DNA of 64,000 bases from Dyadobacter soli (GTDB lineage: Bacteria; Bacteroidota; Bacteroidia; Cytophagales; Spirosomataceae), in assembly GCF_900101885.1 (NCBI RefSeq), contig NZ_FNAN01000001.1, forward strand, positions 1 to 64,000, read 5' to 3'. Under the pieces are notes generated by a model. It was given only the letters and a program-made list of their open reading frames with translations, did no database searches and was not told the DNA's origin. Below, piece by piece: positions 9,688 to 19,771 of the stretch (its first letter is position 1; each line of letters begins with the position of its first letter). The position numbers and the translations under genes are program-made.

Positions 9688-10827
9688 ATGAAAGGTCTGG
9701 TAACCCTGATTATATCTTCCATTCCCCTGTTTTCGATGGCGCAATCCGCATTCACCATTCAGGGTAAAGTGAGCCAGTTGAAAAACAATGATAAAATATT
9801 TCTCATTTACCAGGTGGGCGACCGGCATGTTACCGATTCGGCCACGGTTCAAAACGGTGGGTTTCAGTTCAAAGGAAAGTTGGATTACCCGGCGCTGGCG
9901 GGCCTCTATCTTCATAAAGACCCTTATAAAACCAAACTGCAAGCAGGCGAAAAAATGGATTACCTCCGGTTTTACCTTGCGCCCGAGCAGCAGGTAATGT
10001 CGGCCAGTGATTCTTTGAAAAACGTCGTGATCGCCGGTTCTGAAATCAATCAGCTAAATAAGAAGCTCCGGACGATGCTGAAAAAGAATGAGGACGATTT
10101 TACGGCTTTGCAAAAGGAATTCGAAGCATTACCGGCCGAAAAGCAAAAGGATAAGTCGGTGTTCGACGGTTTTGTGGCGAGAGAGCGGCAGTTATTGAAC
10201 GAAAGCTTTCAGGTGCACCTCGATTTCGTGAACCAGCACCCGGATTCGTACCTGAGCGTCATCAGCTTATCGCACATCGCGGCGCAGCCTGCCGTGACGG
10301 ATGGTGCCGCCAAGGCTTATCAAAAGTTACCGGAAAACCTCAAAAATACGCCGATGGGTAAGGAAATACCGGTATTGCTCGCCTCGCAGAGCCTGGTGCA
10401 GGCCGGGAAACCTGCGCCGGATTTCACGCAACCGGCCGTGGACGGCAGCGAAGTGAAGCTTTCCGATTTCCGGGGTAAATATGTGCTGCTGGACTTTTGG
10501 GCAAGCTGGTGCGGGCCCTGCCGTGAGGAAAACCCAAATATCGCGGCTACATACAAGATGTACCGCGACAAGGGTTTCGAGGTACTCGGCGTGTCGCTCG
10601 ATGGCCCGTCTCAAAAAGCCGCCTGGCTCAAAGCCATTGAAAAGGATCAACTGACCTGGAAGCAGGTCACCGATTTGAAAGGCTGGGACAATGCCGTCGC
10701 CAAATTGTATGGAATCCGCGGAATCCCGGCCAACTTCCTGATCGACCCTGAGGGTAAGATCGTTGCCCGGGATTTGCGGGGGAAAGATTTGCCCGAAAAA
10801 TTACAAAGCATCCTGGCGGGGAAATAG
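9688..10827 (+). CDS. TlpA-like thiol-disulfide oxidoreductase with DUF4369-type N-domain
   Basis: This 379-residue periplasmic protein begins with a signal peptide (residues 1-18, cut near SMAQ). The N-terminal beta-rich domain (about 20-110) resembles DUF4369, a long linker follows, and a thioredoxin/AhpC-TSA domain fills residues 240-379. The redox motif is W-C-G-P-C with C275 and C278, followed by the cis-proline loop GIRGIPANFLIDPEG. Such proteins reduce or reshuffle disulfides in exported proteins, including cytochrome c maturation. It is divergent from the sulfatase and convergent with the MFS gene. Confidence 0.9.
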   Translation: MKGLVTLIISSIPLFSMAQSAFTIQGKVSQLKNNDKIFLIYQVGDRHVTDSATVQNGGFQFKGKLDYPALAGLYLHKDPYKTKLQAGEKMDYLRFYLAPEQQVMSASDSLKNVVIAGSEINQLNKKLRTMLKKNEDDFTALQKEFEALPAEKQKDKSVFDGFVARERQLLNESFQVHLDFVNQHPDSYLSVISLSHIAAQPAVTDGAAKAYQKLPENLKNTPMGKEIPVLLASQSLVQAGKPAPDFTQPAVDGSEVKLSDFRGKYVLLDFWASWCGPCREENPNIAATYKMYRDKGFEVLGVSLDGPSQKAAWLKAIEKDQLTWKQVTDLKGWDNAVAKLYGIRGIPANFLIDPEGKIVARDLRGKDLPEKLQSILAGK

Positions 10828-10841
10828 TATCCCATCCGGTT

Positions 10842-12077
10842 TTACTCTACGGCCAATCTGACTTCCTGCTCGTTCAATGCTTCGCTTTTTGCGCCGCGTT
10901 CAATCCATTTCGTACGGATAATGAGCGTTAGCACGGCGAAAATCAGCACCGCGTAGCCCGCGCCGAGCCACACCTGGCTATCTATCTGAATGGTTTTGAC
11001 GATGATGTAGCTGAATGCCGAGGTGGAAATAATGTAGCCGCCGCCTGTCAGGCCACTTGCCAGGCCACCGTATTGTGAAAATCTGGTAAGGCAATAGGCA
11101 AGCATGCCGTTGAAAATAAAGCCGGATGCCGAATGGAGCAAAACCACGTAGACCATCAGCGTGTACAGGTTATGGTACTGCAATGTGAGCAGTATGAGCG
11201 CCCCCGACACGGTCAGTTGTGCGATGGCCGCCGTGAAAAGTCGTTTGTAAAATGGCTTGGAAATGAGCGCTTTCGATAACAAACTGCCGCCCAGCATGGC
11301 CAGCCCTGAAATCATGGAGCAATTGCCGGTGACCGTCGCAGGGTAATGCATTACTTCCTCGATCAGGAACGGGCTCGACATGTTGTAGATCATCAGCACC
11401 GCGTACGACAGGCCAAGAATGAGCAAGCCCGACGTGAAATCCCAGGTGCCGAGCATCGATCGATAAGCATTGCCAATGGTTTTGAGGCGGAATGGCGCTT
11501 TGGCGGCGATGGTCTCGCCGCTGAATACGAGCTCCAATACGAGAAATGCCAGCGCGAATACGCCGAGGAAGTAAAAGTTGGACTGCCAGCCGAAATGCGT
11601 TTGCAGGTAGCCGCCCAGAAATGGCGCGATAATGGGTGCCGCCGACCAGATCACCGAGAACAGGCTGGTGTAATGTCTCAGTTTTTCGCCTTGGAAAAGA
11701 TCGAAGAAAAACGAGCGCTTGCTCACCACGATCACCGCCGACATTACCCCCTGAATCGCCCGCATGACGTATATTATTTCCAGGTTTTCGGTACCGGCAA
11801 TGACGAAACTGGCGACGCCGAAACCCGCCAGGGCGAAGATGTTAGGCCAGAAGCGACCGTAGCTGTCCAGCAAGCCGCCGACCAGCAGCTGGCTCACGCC
11901 GTAAGTTGCGAGAAAAATAGAAATGCACAGCTGTACGGCTTCAGGCGTAGCGTGCAGCCGTGCGCTCATGGCCGGGAGCGAGGGAATGAACACGTCGAGC
12001 GCGAAGCCGGTGATGGGGATCAAGGCCAAGGCGAGAACGGTACTTACTGCTTTATTGGATTCTTTAAGTGTTTTCAT
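10842..12077 (-). CDS. MFS transporter, Bcr/CflA-like drug exporter
   Basis: This 411-residue inner-membrane protein has about 12 hydrophobic segments and the motif A-like VGGLLDSYGRFWP loop between helices 2 and 3. LALIPITGFALDVFIPSLPAM at the N-terminus is typical of the Bcr/CflA drug-resistance branch (DHA1), which exports toxic small molecules by proton antiport. The start is the ATG at 12077; an upstream in-frame TTG at 12113 would add 12 residues of non-family sequence. An AraC-type gene lies 86 bp upstream in the same direction and is its likely regulator. Confidence 0.87.
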   Translation of the reverse strand: MKTLKESNKAVSTVLALALIPITGFALDVFIPSLPAMSARLHATPEAVQLCISIFLATYGVSQLLVGGLLDSYGRFWPNIFALAGFGVASFVIAGTENLEIIYVMRAIQGVMSAVIVVSKRSFFFDLFQGEKLRHYTSLFSVIWSAAPIIAPFLGGYLQTHFGWQSNFYFLGVFALAFLVLELVFSGETIAAKAPFRLKTIGNAYRSMLGTWDFTSGLLILGLSYAVLMIYNMSSPFLIEEVMHYPATVTGNCSMISGLAMLGGSLLSKALISKPFYKRLFTAAIAQLTVSGALILLTLQYHNLYTLMVYVVLLHSASGFIFNGMLAYCLTRFSQYGGLASGLTGGGYIISTSAFSYIIVKTIQIDSQVWLGAGYAVLIFAVLTLIIRTKWIERGAKSEALNEQEVRLAVE

Positions 12078-12163
12078 ATGCTTACAATTAATGTCCCAAA
12101 GGTAGGGCTGCAAGCGGGATCACAGGTAATAAGAATCAAAGCAATGCTTATACAAATCAAATG

Positions 12164-13066
12164 TCAGTTGGCATGCCGCAATTGCTCGCGGAAGAGCAGG
12201 GGAGTAGTTTGGGTGTTTTGTTTGAAATACTTGTTGAAATGGGAAGGATATTCAAAACCAAGCGTGTAGGCGATCTGGGCGGCATCCCAATCTGTGTTCA
12301 GTAACAGTGTTTTAGCCTCTTCCACAATGCGCTCGTGAATGATCTCCCGGGTGGTTTTGCCGGTCGATTTTTTGAGCACATTATTCAAATGGTTCACGTG
12401 GATGCTCAACTGGTCGGCGTACGCGGCGGGAGTGAGCAGTCGCAATGGATTTTCCGGTGAGTCGACGGGGAATTGCTGGTTGAGTAATCCGAAGAAGCGC
12501 GAAATCAGACGATCGTTGGTGTTTTCGCTCACGACCGGCCCTTGTAAACGGATTCCTTCGAGGATGATCATTTGCAAAACGCTCCGGATCATATCGAGAC
12601 GGTAGGTATAAGTGCCTGACAATAAGGATTCCATCTCGCCGAATAGCTGGCGAAAGCGCTCCTGGTCGGCCGTTGTGAGCGGGATAACCGCCTGAATGGC
12701 AGGATTGAACAACGCGCTCCGGTACCGGACCTCCTGCCGGACGCTGTTCAGCAAAAATGTGTCATTAAAAAGGCAGTAAAACCCCGTTTGCGATTCCGAA
12801 ACAGCGTGGTACGACGACGGTACCCCCGGATTGGAAAAGATAATGCCCGCGCCTTCGATGGGCGTTTCGCGGCCGTCGGCAACATGCATGCCCTGCCCGA
12901 TGATGAGGCATATCTTATAGTAATCGCGCCGGTTGTACGGCGTCATGCGGTTCAGGCAGGTGCGCTGCTTCACATTGAAATGGCTGACATTCGCCTGCGA
13001 CGCCAGTTCCGCGGGCATTGGCTGTTTCGTCCGTTCGTAAAACTGTTGAAGCGTTTCGGTATGCAT
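12164..13066 (-). CDS. AraC-family transcriptional regulator
   Basis: This 300-residue regulator has an N-terminal cupin-like ligand domain (about 1-170) and a C-terminal pair of helix-turn-helix motifs (about 200-300), seen as QLSIHVNHLNNVLKKSTGKTTREI and WDAAQIAYTLGFEYPSHFNKYFKQ. The ATG at 13066 gives the usual family opening (MHTETLQQFYERTKQP). An in-frame ATG at 13108 would add 14 residues and start 3 bp after the upstream lipoprotein gene. By position it probably controls the MFS exporter just downstream; the effector is unknown. Confidence 0.87.
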   Translation of the reverse strand: MHTETLQQFYERTKQPMPAELASQANVSHFNVKQRTCLNRMTPYNRRDYYKICLIIGQGMHVADGRETPIEGAGIIFSNPGVPSSYHAVSESQTGFYCLFNDTFLLNSVRQEVRYRSALFNPAIQAVIPLTTADQERFRQLFGEMESLLSGTYTYRLDMIRSVLQMIILEGIRLQGPVVSENTNDRLISRFFGLLNQQFPVDSPENPLRLLTPAAYADQLSIHVNHLNNVLKKSTGKTTREIIHERIVEEAKTLLLNTDWDAAQIAYTLGFEYPSHFNKYFKQNTQTTPLLFREQLRHAN

Positions 13067-13111
13067 GGGTACTTTGGTGTTATACAAATCAAAGCCAAAG
13101 ATAACCATTTA

Positions 13112-14467
13112 TTAGTCCATAATATGAATGAACTGGCCGTACTTCTCAGTTTTGTCGTTGCCGGTAATCATGTATGCTTCATACTTTCCCGCCGGAACAT
13201 CATTCGGAATCTCGTAGGCCAGGAACACTATAAAGCCATCGAAAATCGGGTAGAAATTGCCTTGATAAGACATAATGTATTCTTTTTTGCTTTGCGCGTC
13301 CACCAGCACGAGGTCGTTTCTATCCGGAAAAGCGCCCGAACGCTGCCGGTAGGCGATGATCGGCTCGCTCCGGGAAACATCCACGAAGGAAGGGAAGTAA
13401 CCGAGCCGGACCCCCATTTCCGTGACAAACGATTTTCTGCGGGAGGGCTGGCTGAGAATACGCAAAACCGGCTGATCCGTCGCTTTTTTGATATAGAATT
13501 GATCCTCGCCCATGTATTTTTCAACACCCGTTTTGTCGTCGTAAGGCTCCACGACCTTGCCGTCTTTCCAGTAAATCGCTTTGTAATTGCCGGTTGGAAG
13601 GTCGGCGGGCAGCTCACCGCTCAGCGCACCGGCGTTTTTGAACTGTAAAGGAATCCTGAGCGACGCTGCGTGGTCGTTACCGATGGTCATTTCGTATTTG
13701 CCGTCTTTTGGAATATTGTAGCCGCTCAATTCGAAATACCGGGTGGATTGGAGCATTTGCCATCTTGGCGTTTGAAGTTGCAGCGCGCCGGGCTGAATGG
13801 TGATGCTACGTGACAAAACCTCGGTTTTCGCGCCCCAGATTACCTCTGCTGTATAAGTGCCGGCGGGTATGGTGGGCGGAAATGCAAGGCTGAGCTTCTG
13901 ACCGTCCTCCGAATGTTTCTCGGTCGGGTACAACCAGTGGGCTATCGCGCCTGTCGATTGGTTTTTCAGCACAACGACCGGATGCTGGACAATCGCCCCG
14001 CTATCATTTACTGTGAACCTCGTGCCGCCAAAGCTGGCCGGTACCGCAATGGCGGCGTCCGGCCCCAGCACGACCTGGTGATCGCGCGCAGGTTCCGTGA
14101 GCGTGACAGACTTATGTGGAATTACGATAATTTGAAAAGTCCGGGGATTTCTCGTGGCGCTTTCGAGCGGTAGGCTCAACTCTTTTCCCTCAAAACTAAA
14201 CCCTTTCACAAGCTCCGACCGGCTGGAATATCCCGTTCCGAATGTGATATGCGGTTTGATAAAATCGCCACCCGCATAATTCTCAGGTAAGTGAATGACT
14301 ATCAGGTCCTTTTCGACGATGACGTCCTTCGATTCGACACCGTCGACGGAGATATCGATTACGTCTATTTCCTCAATGGGACCGGTTTGAGGGATAGGGC
14401 CATCCTTTTTCCTGCATTGCTGGAAAAGTAATGCCAATAACAGTGTCAGGGATAGAATTCGCTTCAT
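13112..14467 (-). CDS. Putative lipoprotein with beta-rich domains
   Basis: This 451-residue protein is not a family I recognise by name. It opens with a lipoprotein signal peptide ending in the lipobox LLFQQC (Cys18), so it should be lipid-anchored on the cell surface or periplasmic face. The rest is predicted beta-rich, with Ig/IPT-like strands (for example GTYTAEVIWGAKTE, GNYKAIYWKDGK, GKYEAYMITGNDKTE), each ending in a similar 'GxY.A....G' pattern that suggests three or more related modules. No catalytic motif is visible. It may share transcription with the AraC gene downstream. Confidence 0.75.
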   Translation of the reverse strand: MKRILSLTLLLALLFQQCRKKDGPIPQTGPIEEIDVIDISVDGVESKDVIVEKDLIVIHLPENYAGGDFIKPHITFGTGYSSRSELVKGFSFEGKELSLPLESATRNPRTFQIIVIPHKSVTLTEPARDHQVVLGPDAAIAVPASFGGTRFTVNDSGAIVQHPVVVLKNQSTGAIAHWLYPTEKHSEDGQKLSLAFPPTIPAGTYTAEVIWGAKTEVLSRSITIQPGALQLQTPRWQMLQSTRYFELSGYNIPKDGKYEMTIGNDHAASLRIPLQFKNAGALSGELPADLPTGNYKAIYWKDGKVVEPYDDKTGVEKYMGEDQFYIKKATDQPVLRILSQPSRRKSFVTEMGVRLGYFPSFVDVSRSEPIIAYRQRSGAFPDRNDLVLVDAQSKKEYIMSYQGNFYPIFDGFIVFLAYEIPNDVPAGKYEAYMITGNDKTEKYGQFIHIMD

Positions 14468-14698
14468 AAGTTTACCGTCGTTTACCTGTTAAAGTTAGTA
14501 AAAACTAAATGATACTCAGTGCGTTTCGCGTACAGGTTGTAAAAGCGTCCTTCTTCGGTCACATCTGTGCGATAATGGACATTATTTTTAGTTTATTTTT
14601 ATTTAATTAATTGAAATACAATTGCTTGTGTATTTGGCATTTGTTTTTACTACCCTACCGCAGCAGACATATCATTTCGCGTAAAAACATCCTGAGCC

Positions 14699-17113
14699 AT
14701 GTTCAGAAATTACCTCAAAATCGCCTGGCGTAACCTCTGGAAAAGCAAGACTTTTTCATTCGTCAATATCACGGGACTGGCTGTCGGCATTGCCGGTGTG
14801 CTGCTCATCACGTTTCACATCCGCCACGAGCTGAGCTACGAGAAAGGTTTTGAAAAGGCCGATCGCATTTACCGGGTGACTTACCAAAGTACCGACGAAG
14901 ACGCCCGGCATTGGGCTGCCACTGCGCCCCCGCTGGTGCCGGCATTGCAGCGTGCTTTTCCGCAGATCGAGGCGGGCGTGAGGCTGCACCGGTTGTTTCC
15001 GTACCAGCTTTTCAGCTACACCAATCCCGGCGGTGAGGTGAAGCGGTTTGAAGAAAAGGGCGGTTTTTTTGCTAATGAAAACGTGACAGAGGTGTTCGAG
15101 CTGCCATTCGCGGCGGGCGACCCGAAATCTGCGTTGAAAAACGCGAACACCATCGTACTCAGCGAGGCCATGGCGAAAAAGTACTTCGGAAACGCCGATC
15201 CGATGGGCAAAACGATCCGCGACGAGCGTGCCGGAATACCGCTGCTGGTAACCGGCGTCGTAAAAGCACTCGATTTCCCGAGCCATTTCCAGTTCGATTA
15301 CCTGGTTTCGATGCCGACCGTTGAGCGATATATCAACCAGCGGATGATGGAAAACACCGGTTGGGCTGGCTTTTACAACTATGTTTTGCTTCGCGAGGGT
15401 ACTACGCAGGCGCAGGTTGAGGCCGCATTACCTGCATTTGCCGTTAAATTTTTTGAACCTTCGGGCGATTCCGAGCAAAAGATCCTCGCCACCCGTCACC
15501 TGCATTTACAGCCTATTCGCGACATTCATTTGCATTCAAAGCTGGAAAAGGAAATGTATCCCAACAGCGATATTACCTACATCTATATTTTCGCCGTTGC
15601 GGCAATATTCATTTTGCTCGTAGCGACCGTCAACTTCATCAATATTTCTACCGCGCTCGCGTTCAACCGCATGAAAGAGATCGGTTTGCGCAAAGTTGTG
15701 GGCGGCACGCGGGGCCAGCTGCTGCGGCAGTTCCTGGGCGAATCGTTGCTCATTACCCTGCTGTCTACGGCGGTGGCGGTGCTGCTTTTCAAAATCATTA
15801 TCCCTTATTATACCAATGTAGCCTCGGGTGGTTTTGTGTTCGAAAGCATGTTTACCTGGGCCAATATGGGCATCGTCGCATTGCTCATCATAGGCATTGC
15901 ATTGCTGGCGGGGCTGTATCCGGCGTGGTTTGTGGCGCGGTTCAACCCGGTGGTGTCGCTGAAAGGCAAGCGCCTTTCAGGCACGACCGTGAATTTCGTC
16001 CGAAAAGGGCTGATTGTCTTCCAGTTTACAGTCTCGGTGTTCATGATATTCGGCACGATGATCGTCTACCGGCAAATGCGGTTATTCCATGAACAAGATC
16101 TTGGCTTCAATAAAGACCAGTTGGTGGCCGTAACGATGTACGACCAGATGCAGGAAAAATACGGCGTACTCGCGGACGATATGTCAAAAAACAGCAACAT
16201 CGCCAGTTTTTCAATCATTTCCACGCTGCCAGGCGAACGTTTCGGTAACTACGACGCGTCGCCGCTGCACCGGCCGGAGCAGAATCCGCTGCCGGAAAAC
16301 TCGCGCATGCTCTGGTCGGATGAGAAGTTCTTAACCACGCTCGGTATTCAGCTGAAAGACGGCAGGGCTTTCCGCAAGCAATTTCCCGAAGTCAAAAACC
16401 ATGAATTTATCCTCAACGAAGCGGCTGTCAAAGTGTACCGCCTCAAAAATCCGGTCGGTGAGGCATTTGTGGCCGATGGTGATACGGGTACGGTGGTAGG
16501 CGTGGTCAAGAACTTTAATTTTGCTTCGCTGCACGGAGGCGTGGAGCCGCTGGTGATCCAGTATATCCCTTTCCGGTCCAATTACATTCTCGTGAAAGTG
16601 AAGGGCGGGTCGTTGCCCGCGACCATCCAGTTCCTTGAAAGCCGCGTGCACGCGCTGGCACCGGATGCTAAATTCACCTACTCGTTCCTGGACCAAAATC
16701 TCGACAAGCTTTACGTGACCGAGAACCGCATGAGCAAAGTGTTCACCGGCTTTGCGGCATTGTCCATATTCATTTCCTGCCTCGGTTTGTTCGGGTTATC
16801 GGCCTATTCGGCGAAGCTGCGGGTGAAAGAAGTAGGCGTTCGAAAAGTGCTGGGCGCCTCGGTGGGCAGTGTGGCATTCCTGCTCTCGCGCGACTTCCTG
16901 CTGCTCGTGCTCATTGCCATCGCGGTATCGCTGCCATTGGCCTGGTGGGCGATGGATCGTTGGCTGGGAGCATTCACCTACCGCATTACCATTGGCTGGG
17001 AAGTGCCGGTAGTGGCTGCCCTGGCGGCATTGCTGCTGGCGGTGGTGACGATCAGTTTCCAGGCTGTCAAGACGGCGCTGCTGAACCCCGTCCGGAATTT
17101 GCGGGCCGATTAA
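14699..17113 (+). CDS. ABC transporter permease, MacB/FtsX type
   Basis: This 804-residue inner-membrane protein is a double MacB_PCD-FtsX permease as found in many Bacteroidota. The start MFRNYLKIAWRNLWKSKTFSFVNITGLAVG is the family hallmark with TM1. Periplasmic domain 1 follows (about 45-280), FtsX helices with ATAVNFINISTALAFNRMKEIGLRKVVG (about 300), a second anchored periplasmic domain, and a C-terminal FtsX set with KEVGVRKVLGASV (about 715). No ATPase gene adjoins, so it must use an ATPase encoded elsewhere. Related proteins export lipoproteins or peptides by mechanotransmission. The 14468-14698 gap upstream should hold its promoter. Confidence 0.9.
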   Translation: MFRNYLKIAWRNLWKSKTFSFVNITGLAVGIAGVLLITFHIRHELSYEKGFEKADRIYRVTYQSTDEDARHWAATAPPLVPALQRAFPQIEAGVRLHRLFPYQLFSYTNPGGEVKRFEEKGGFFANENVTEVFELPFAAGDPKSALKNANTIVLSEAMAKKYFGNADPMGKTIRDERAGIPLLVTGVVKALDFPSHFQFDYLVSMPTVERYINQRMMENTGWAGFYNYVLLREGTTQAQVEAALPAFAVKFFEPSGDSEQKILATRHLHLQPIRDIHLHSKLEKEMYPNSDITYIYIFAVAAIFILLVATVNFINISTALAFNRMKEIGLRKVVGGTRGQLLRQFLGESLLITLLSTAVAVLLFKIIIPYYTNVASGGFVFESMFTWANMGIVALLIIGIALLAGLYPAWFVARFNPVVSLKGKRLSGTTVNFVRKGLIVFQFTVSVFMIFGTMIVYRQMRLFHEQDLGFNKDQLVAVTMYDQMQEKYGVLADDMSKNSNIASFSIISTLPGERFGNYDASPLHRPEQNPLPENSRMLWSDEKFLTTLGIQLKDGRAFRKQFPEVKNHEFILNEAAVKVYRLKNPVGEAFVADGDTGTVVGVVKNFNFASLHGGVEPLVIQYIPFRSNYILVKVKGGSLPATIQFLESRVHALAPDAKFTYSFLDQNLDKLYVTENRMSKVFTGFAALSIFISCLGLFGLSAYSAKLRVKEVGVRKVLGASVGSVAFLLSRDFLLLVLIAIAVSLPLAWWAMDRWLGAFTYRITIGWEVPVVAALAALLLAVVTISFQAVKTALLNPVRNLRAD

Positions 17114-17220
17114 GAAGAACAGTATGACCTTCGTCATTGTTATTCAGGTCGTGTGAATGGTAAATTTCAGTTCCTACTCGCCTTATATAAGGGAGTTTGA
17201 GTTGAACAGGAGATTTTGGA

Positions 17221-18417
17221 ATGGCAGGAATAACGATTGGAATACTAAGGAACTGTATTTTAACCCTGGGTGCGGCCACTATGCTTTGGGCTTGCAGTGG
17301 CGAACGAAATGCACCGTCGGAAAAGGAAGAAGAACGGGTGGAAACGATCGCCGACCTGGGCGCATTGCCGTTGAAGGCTGTCGATCCCGCGGATAACCCC
17401 TCGACGCCCGAAAAGGTGGCGCTGGGCCGGTTGTTATTCTTCGATCCGGTACTTTCGGGGAACAAAGATGTATCCTGCGCCACCTGTCACCAGCCCGAAT
17501 TTAACTATGCCGAATTCCTCGAAACGTCCATTGGCGTAAATGGTGTCGGGCGTGGGCAAAGCCGCCGGTTTGTGGATCCCAACGACATTCCGTTTGTAAA
17601 AAGAAACTCACAAAGCGTGCTCAATACCGCCTTTAACGGGCTCAGAAACAATGAGGAATACGACCCGGCATCCGCTCCGATGTTCTGGGATATGCGCGCC
17701 AAAGGCTTGGAACAGCAGGCGTTGGAACCGATCAGGACTTTGGAGGAAATGCGCGGGAACGGCTTTCACGAAACCGGTATCCTGGATGAAGTCGTGATCA
17801 GGCTTTCCAAAATCCCCGAATACCGCCGGCTGTTTGCTGTGGCTTTTCCGGCAGAGCAGTCGCCCGTCAGCCAGCTCAGCCTCGCACGCGCGCTCGCTGC
17901 GTACGAGCGCACGCTCATCGCGACCAACACGCGTTTCGACCAGTACATGCGCGGCGACAGCAATGCATTATCGACCGGCGAGAAAGAGGGGATGAATGCA
18001 TTCCTCGTTACGGGTTGTGCCAAATGCCATTCCGGCCCGATGTTCTCGGATTTCAAATTGCACACCCTGGGCGTGCCCGACACCGAAAACCGGAAGGAAA
18101 GCGACTCGGGAGCCGATAAAAAGTACGGATTCCGCACACCGACACTCCGCAACCTCCGCTTTACCGGCCCTTATATGCACAGCGGCAAGTTCGCCACGCT
18201 CGACCAGGTGCTCATGTTCTATGAAGATATCGCCGGTGGTAAACTGCTGAACCCTTATGTAAAAGAAGGGCAGGTGGACCCGCTTGCGACGCATATGGAC
18301 GTCAATTTCAAAGACATATCGCGGATCGTCGAGTTTTTGAATACGCTCAATGACGATTCGTTCGACAAATCGGTACCCGAAAGTGTTCCCAGCGGATTGC
18401 CGGTGATGGGTAGATAA
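17221..18417 (+). CDS. Di-heme cytochrome c peroxidase (CcpA/MauG family), lipoprotein
   Basis: This 398-residue protein carries two c-type heme sites: C86-A-T-C-H90 in the N-terminal domain and C266-A-K-C-H270 in the C-terminal domain, the arrangement of bacterial di-heme peroxidases that reduce hydrogen peroxide or oxidise protein-bound residues. A lipobox (MLWAC, near residue 22-26) indicates membrane anchoring outside the cytoplasm. The C-terminal RTPTLRNLRFTGPYMHSGKFATLDQV block is the family signature. The ThuA gene follows in the same direction and may be co-transcribed. Confidence 0.92.
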   Translation: MAGITIGILRNCILTLGAATMLWACSGERNAPSEKEEERVETIADLGALPLKAVDPADNPSTPEKVALGRLLFFDPVLSGNKDVSCATCHQPEFNYAEFLETSIGVNGVGRGQSRRFVDPNDIPFVKRNSQSVLNTAFNGLRNNEEYDPASAPMFWDMRAKGLEQQALEPIRTLEEMRGNGFHETGILDEVVIRLSKIPEYRRLFAVAFPAEQSPVSQLSLARALAAYERTLIATNTRFDQYMRGDSNALSTGEKEGMNAFLVTGCAKCHSGPMFSDFKLHTLGVPDTENRKESDSGADKKYGFRTPTLRNLRFTGPYMHSGKFATLDQVLMFYEDIAGGKLLNPYVKEGQVDPLATHMDVNFKDISRIVEFLNTLNDDSFDKSVPESVPSGLPVMGR

Positions 18418-18492
18418 GGCATGCAGGCTACATTTGGTTTGAAGTATACATTGCTTTACCTTGAAAACTTTCTCCCAGTAACCCGTCGATTT

Positions 18493-19470
18493 ATGACAAT
18501 CAATACTAAAATCCTGGTTTTCCTGCTCGCATTGCTTGGGGCGGGCACCATTTCCGTTCCGTCGTCCGCGCAAAAGTCGCCTTTGAAAGTGCTCATTGTC
18601 GATGGGCAGAACAACCATGAGCAATGGCCCAAGATCACGGCCATGATGAAGTACTACCTGGAAGACAGCAAAAAATTCGCCGTCGACATCCAGCGCACGC
18701 GCTACACCTGGCAGGGCGACAAGCTTGTGCAGGAATATCCCGTAAGCGGCCCGGCCACCGAAGCGTTGAAACAGCCCAAAATGGATTCCGCTTTTCACCC
18801 CAAATTCTCCAATTATGATGTGGTGATATGCAATTTCGGCTGGAATGCGGCGCCGTGGTCGGCCGAAGCGCAGAAGGACTTTGAAAAATTCATGAAAAAC
18901 GGTGGCGGGCTCGTGGTCATTCACGCAGCCAACAACTCGTTTCCGCAATGGCCCGCCTACAACCAGATGATCGGCCTCGGCGGCTGGGGCGACCGGACCG
19001 AAAAAGACGGCCCGTACGTTTACTACGACCAGAACGGCAAAGAAGTGCGGGACACTCAGCCGGGTAAAGCGGGCTCTCACGGTGCGCAAATGGAGTTTAA
19101 AATCACCGTCCGCGAACCAAATCACCCCATTACCAAGGGCATGCCTGCCAGCTGGCTGCACAGCCGCGACGAGCTTTACGACCGTCTCCGCGGCCCTGCC
19201 GAAAACATGCAGATCCTGGCCACCGCATTTTCCCCGAAAACAAACAACGGTACCGACCGCAACGAGCCGATGCTGATCGCGCTACGCTACGGCAAAGGAC
19301 GCATTTTCCACATGGCATTAGGCCACGCCGACTATTCGGTGGAATGCGTGGGCTTTATTACCTGCCTGCAACGCGGGAGCCAGTGGGCCGCAACCGGGAA
19401 AACAGATATCCCTATTCCTTCCGATTTCCCGACAGAGACCGAAACGAAGCAGCGCAAGTTTGCAAAGTGA
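18493..19470 (+). CDS. ThuA-domain protein, exported
   Basis: This 325-residue protein has a signal peptide (about 1-26, ending VPSSAQ) and a ThuA-like glutamine-amidotransferase fold domain: LKVLIVDGQNNHEQWPK at the start, VVICNFGWNAAPW and GGGLVVIHAANNSFPQWP in the core, and GKGRIFHMALGHADYS at the end. ThuA proteins are linked to sugar uptake or oxidation (trehalose and related sugars), often in Bacteroidota alongside sulfatases and glycosidases. The ATG at 18493 is preferred because an in-frame ATG at 18421 would put 24 non-signal residues in front of the signal peptide. Confidence 0.85.
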   Translation: MTINTKILVFLLALLGAGTISVPSSAQKSPLKVLIVDGQNNHEQWPKITAMMKYYLEDSKKFAVDIQRTRYTWQGDKLVQEYPVSGPATEALKQPKMDSAFHPKFSNYDVVICNFGWNAAPWSAEAQKDFEKFMKNGGGLVVIHAANNSFPQWPAYNQMIGLGGWGDRTEKDGPYVYYDQNGKEVRDTQPGKAGSHGAQMEFKITVREPNHPITKGMPASWLHSRDELYDRLRGPAENMQILATAFSPKTNNGTDRNEPMLIALRYGKGRIFHMALGHADYSVECVGFITCLQRGSQWAATGKTDIPIPSDFPTETETKQRKFAK

Positions 19471-19494
19471 TTTACCTTAAATGTGGACCGGCAA

Positions 19495-19527
19495 GCGCCG
19501 CGGAACGATCTTCCGCGGCGCTTTTTT
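19495..19527 (+). terminator. Rho-independent terminator
   Basis: A perfect 11-bp GC-rich stem (19495-19505 with 19511-19521, loop CGATC) is followed by six T residues. It ends the cytochrome peroxidase-ThuA transcript. Confidence 0.9.
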
Positions 19528-19716
19528 GTAAATACTTATTAAACGGTTTGGGAAGGATTGGTCGGGGTGTATCCGGCGGTAAATCAGTGAGTTATAAATG
19601 CCGACGGTCGGGTGCAAAAAAGGTCGCGTAGGGAAGTTTGGCCTTGTAATAGGGTTGTAAATATATTCTACAAATACATGAAAGATTCATTTAGAAGTAT
19701 TTCATCTTCATAGTTG

Positions 19717-19724
19717 TATTTTTG
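19717..19724 (+). promoter_or_regulatory. Possible Bacteroidota -7 element
   Basis: TATTTTTG fits the Bacteroidota -7 consensus TANNTTTG and lies 47 bp before the surface-protein gene at 19772. A clear TTTG at -33 was not found, so this is tentative. The rest of the 19528-19771 gap is AT-rich with no other feature seen. Confidence 0.35.
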
Positions 19725-19771
19725 GAAATAGTTGTACTATTTATAACAGCACCTAATCCAATATTTCTACT

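Noticed and set aside
14620..14660. TTGGCATTTG before the first MacB-like permease as a sigma-54 promoter
   Set aside because: There is no TTGC at the required distance and no activator repeat upstream.
17968..19161. Long minus-strand frame opposite the peroxidase and ThuA genes
   Set aside because: Its translation has no family character, whereas both plus-strand proteins have clear motifs; it is a shadow of high-GC codon use. The same holds for the long antisense frames near 11346-12269, 21129-22169, 44117-45256, 45980-47077, 49549-50652 and 54457-55578.
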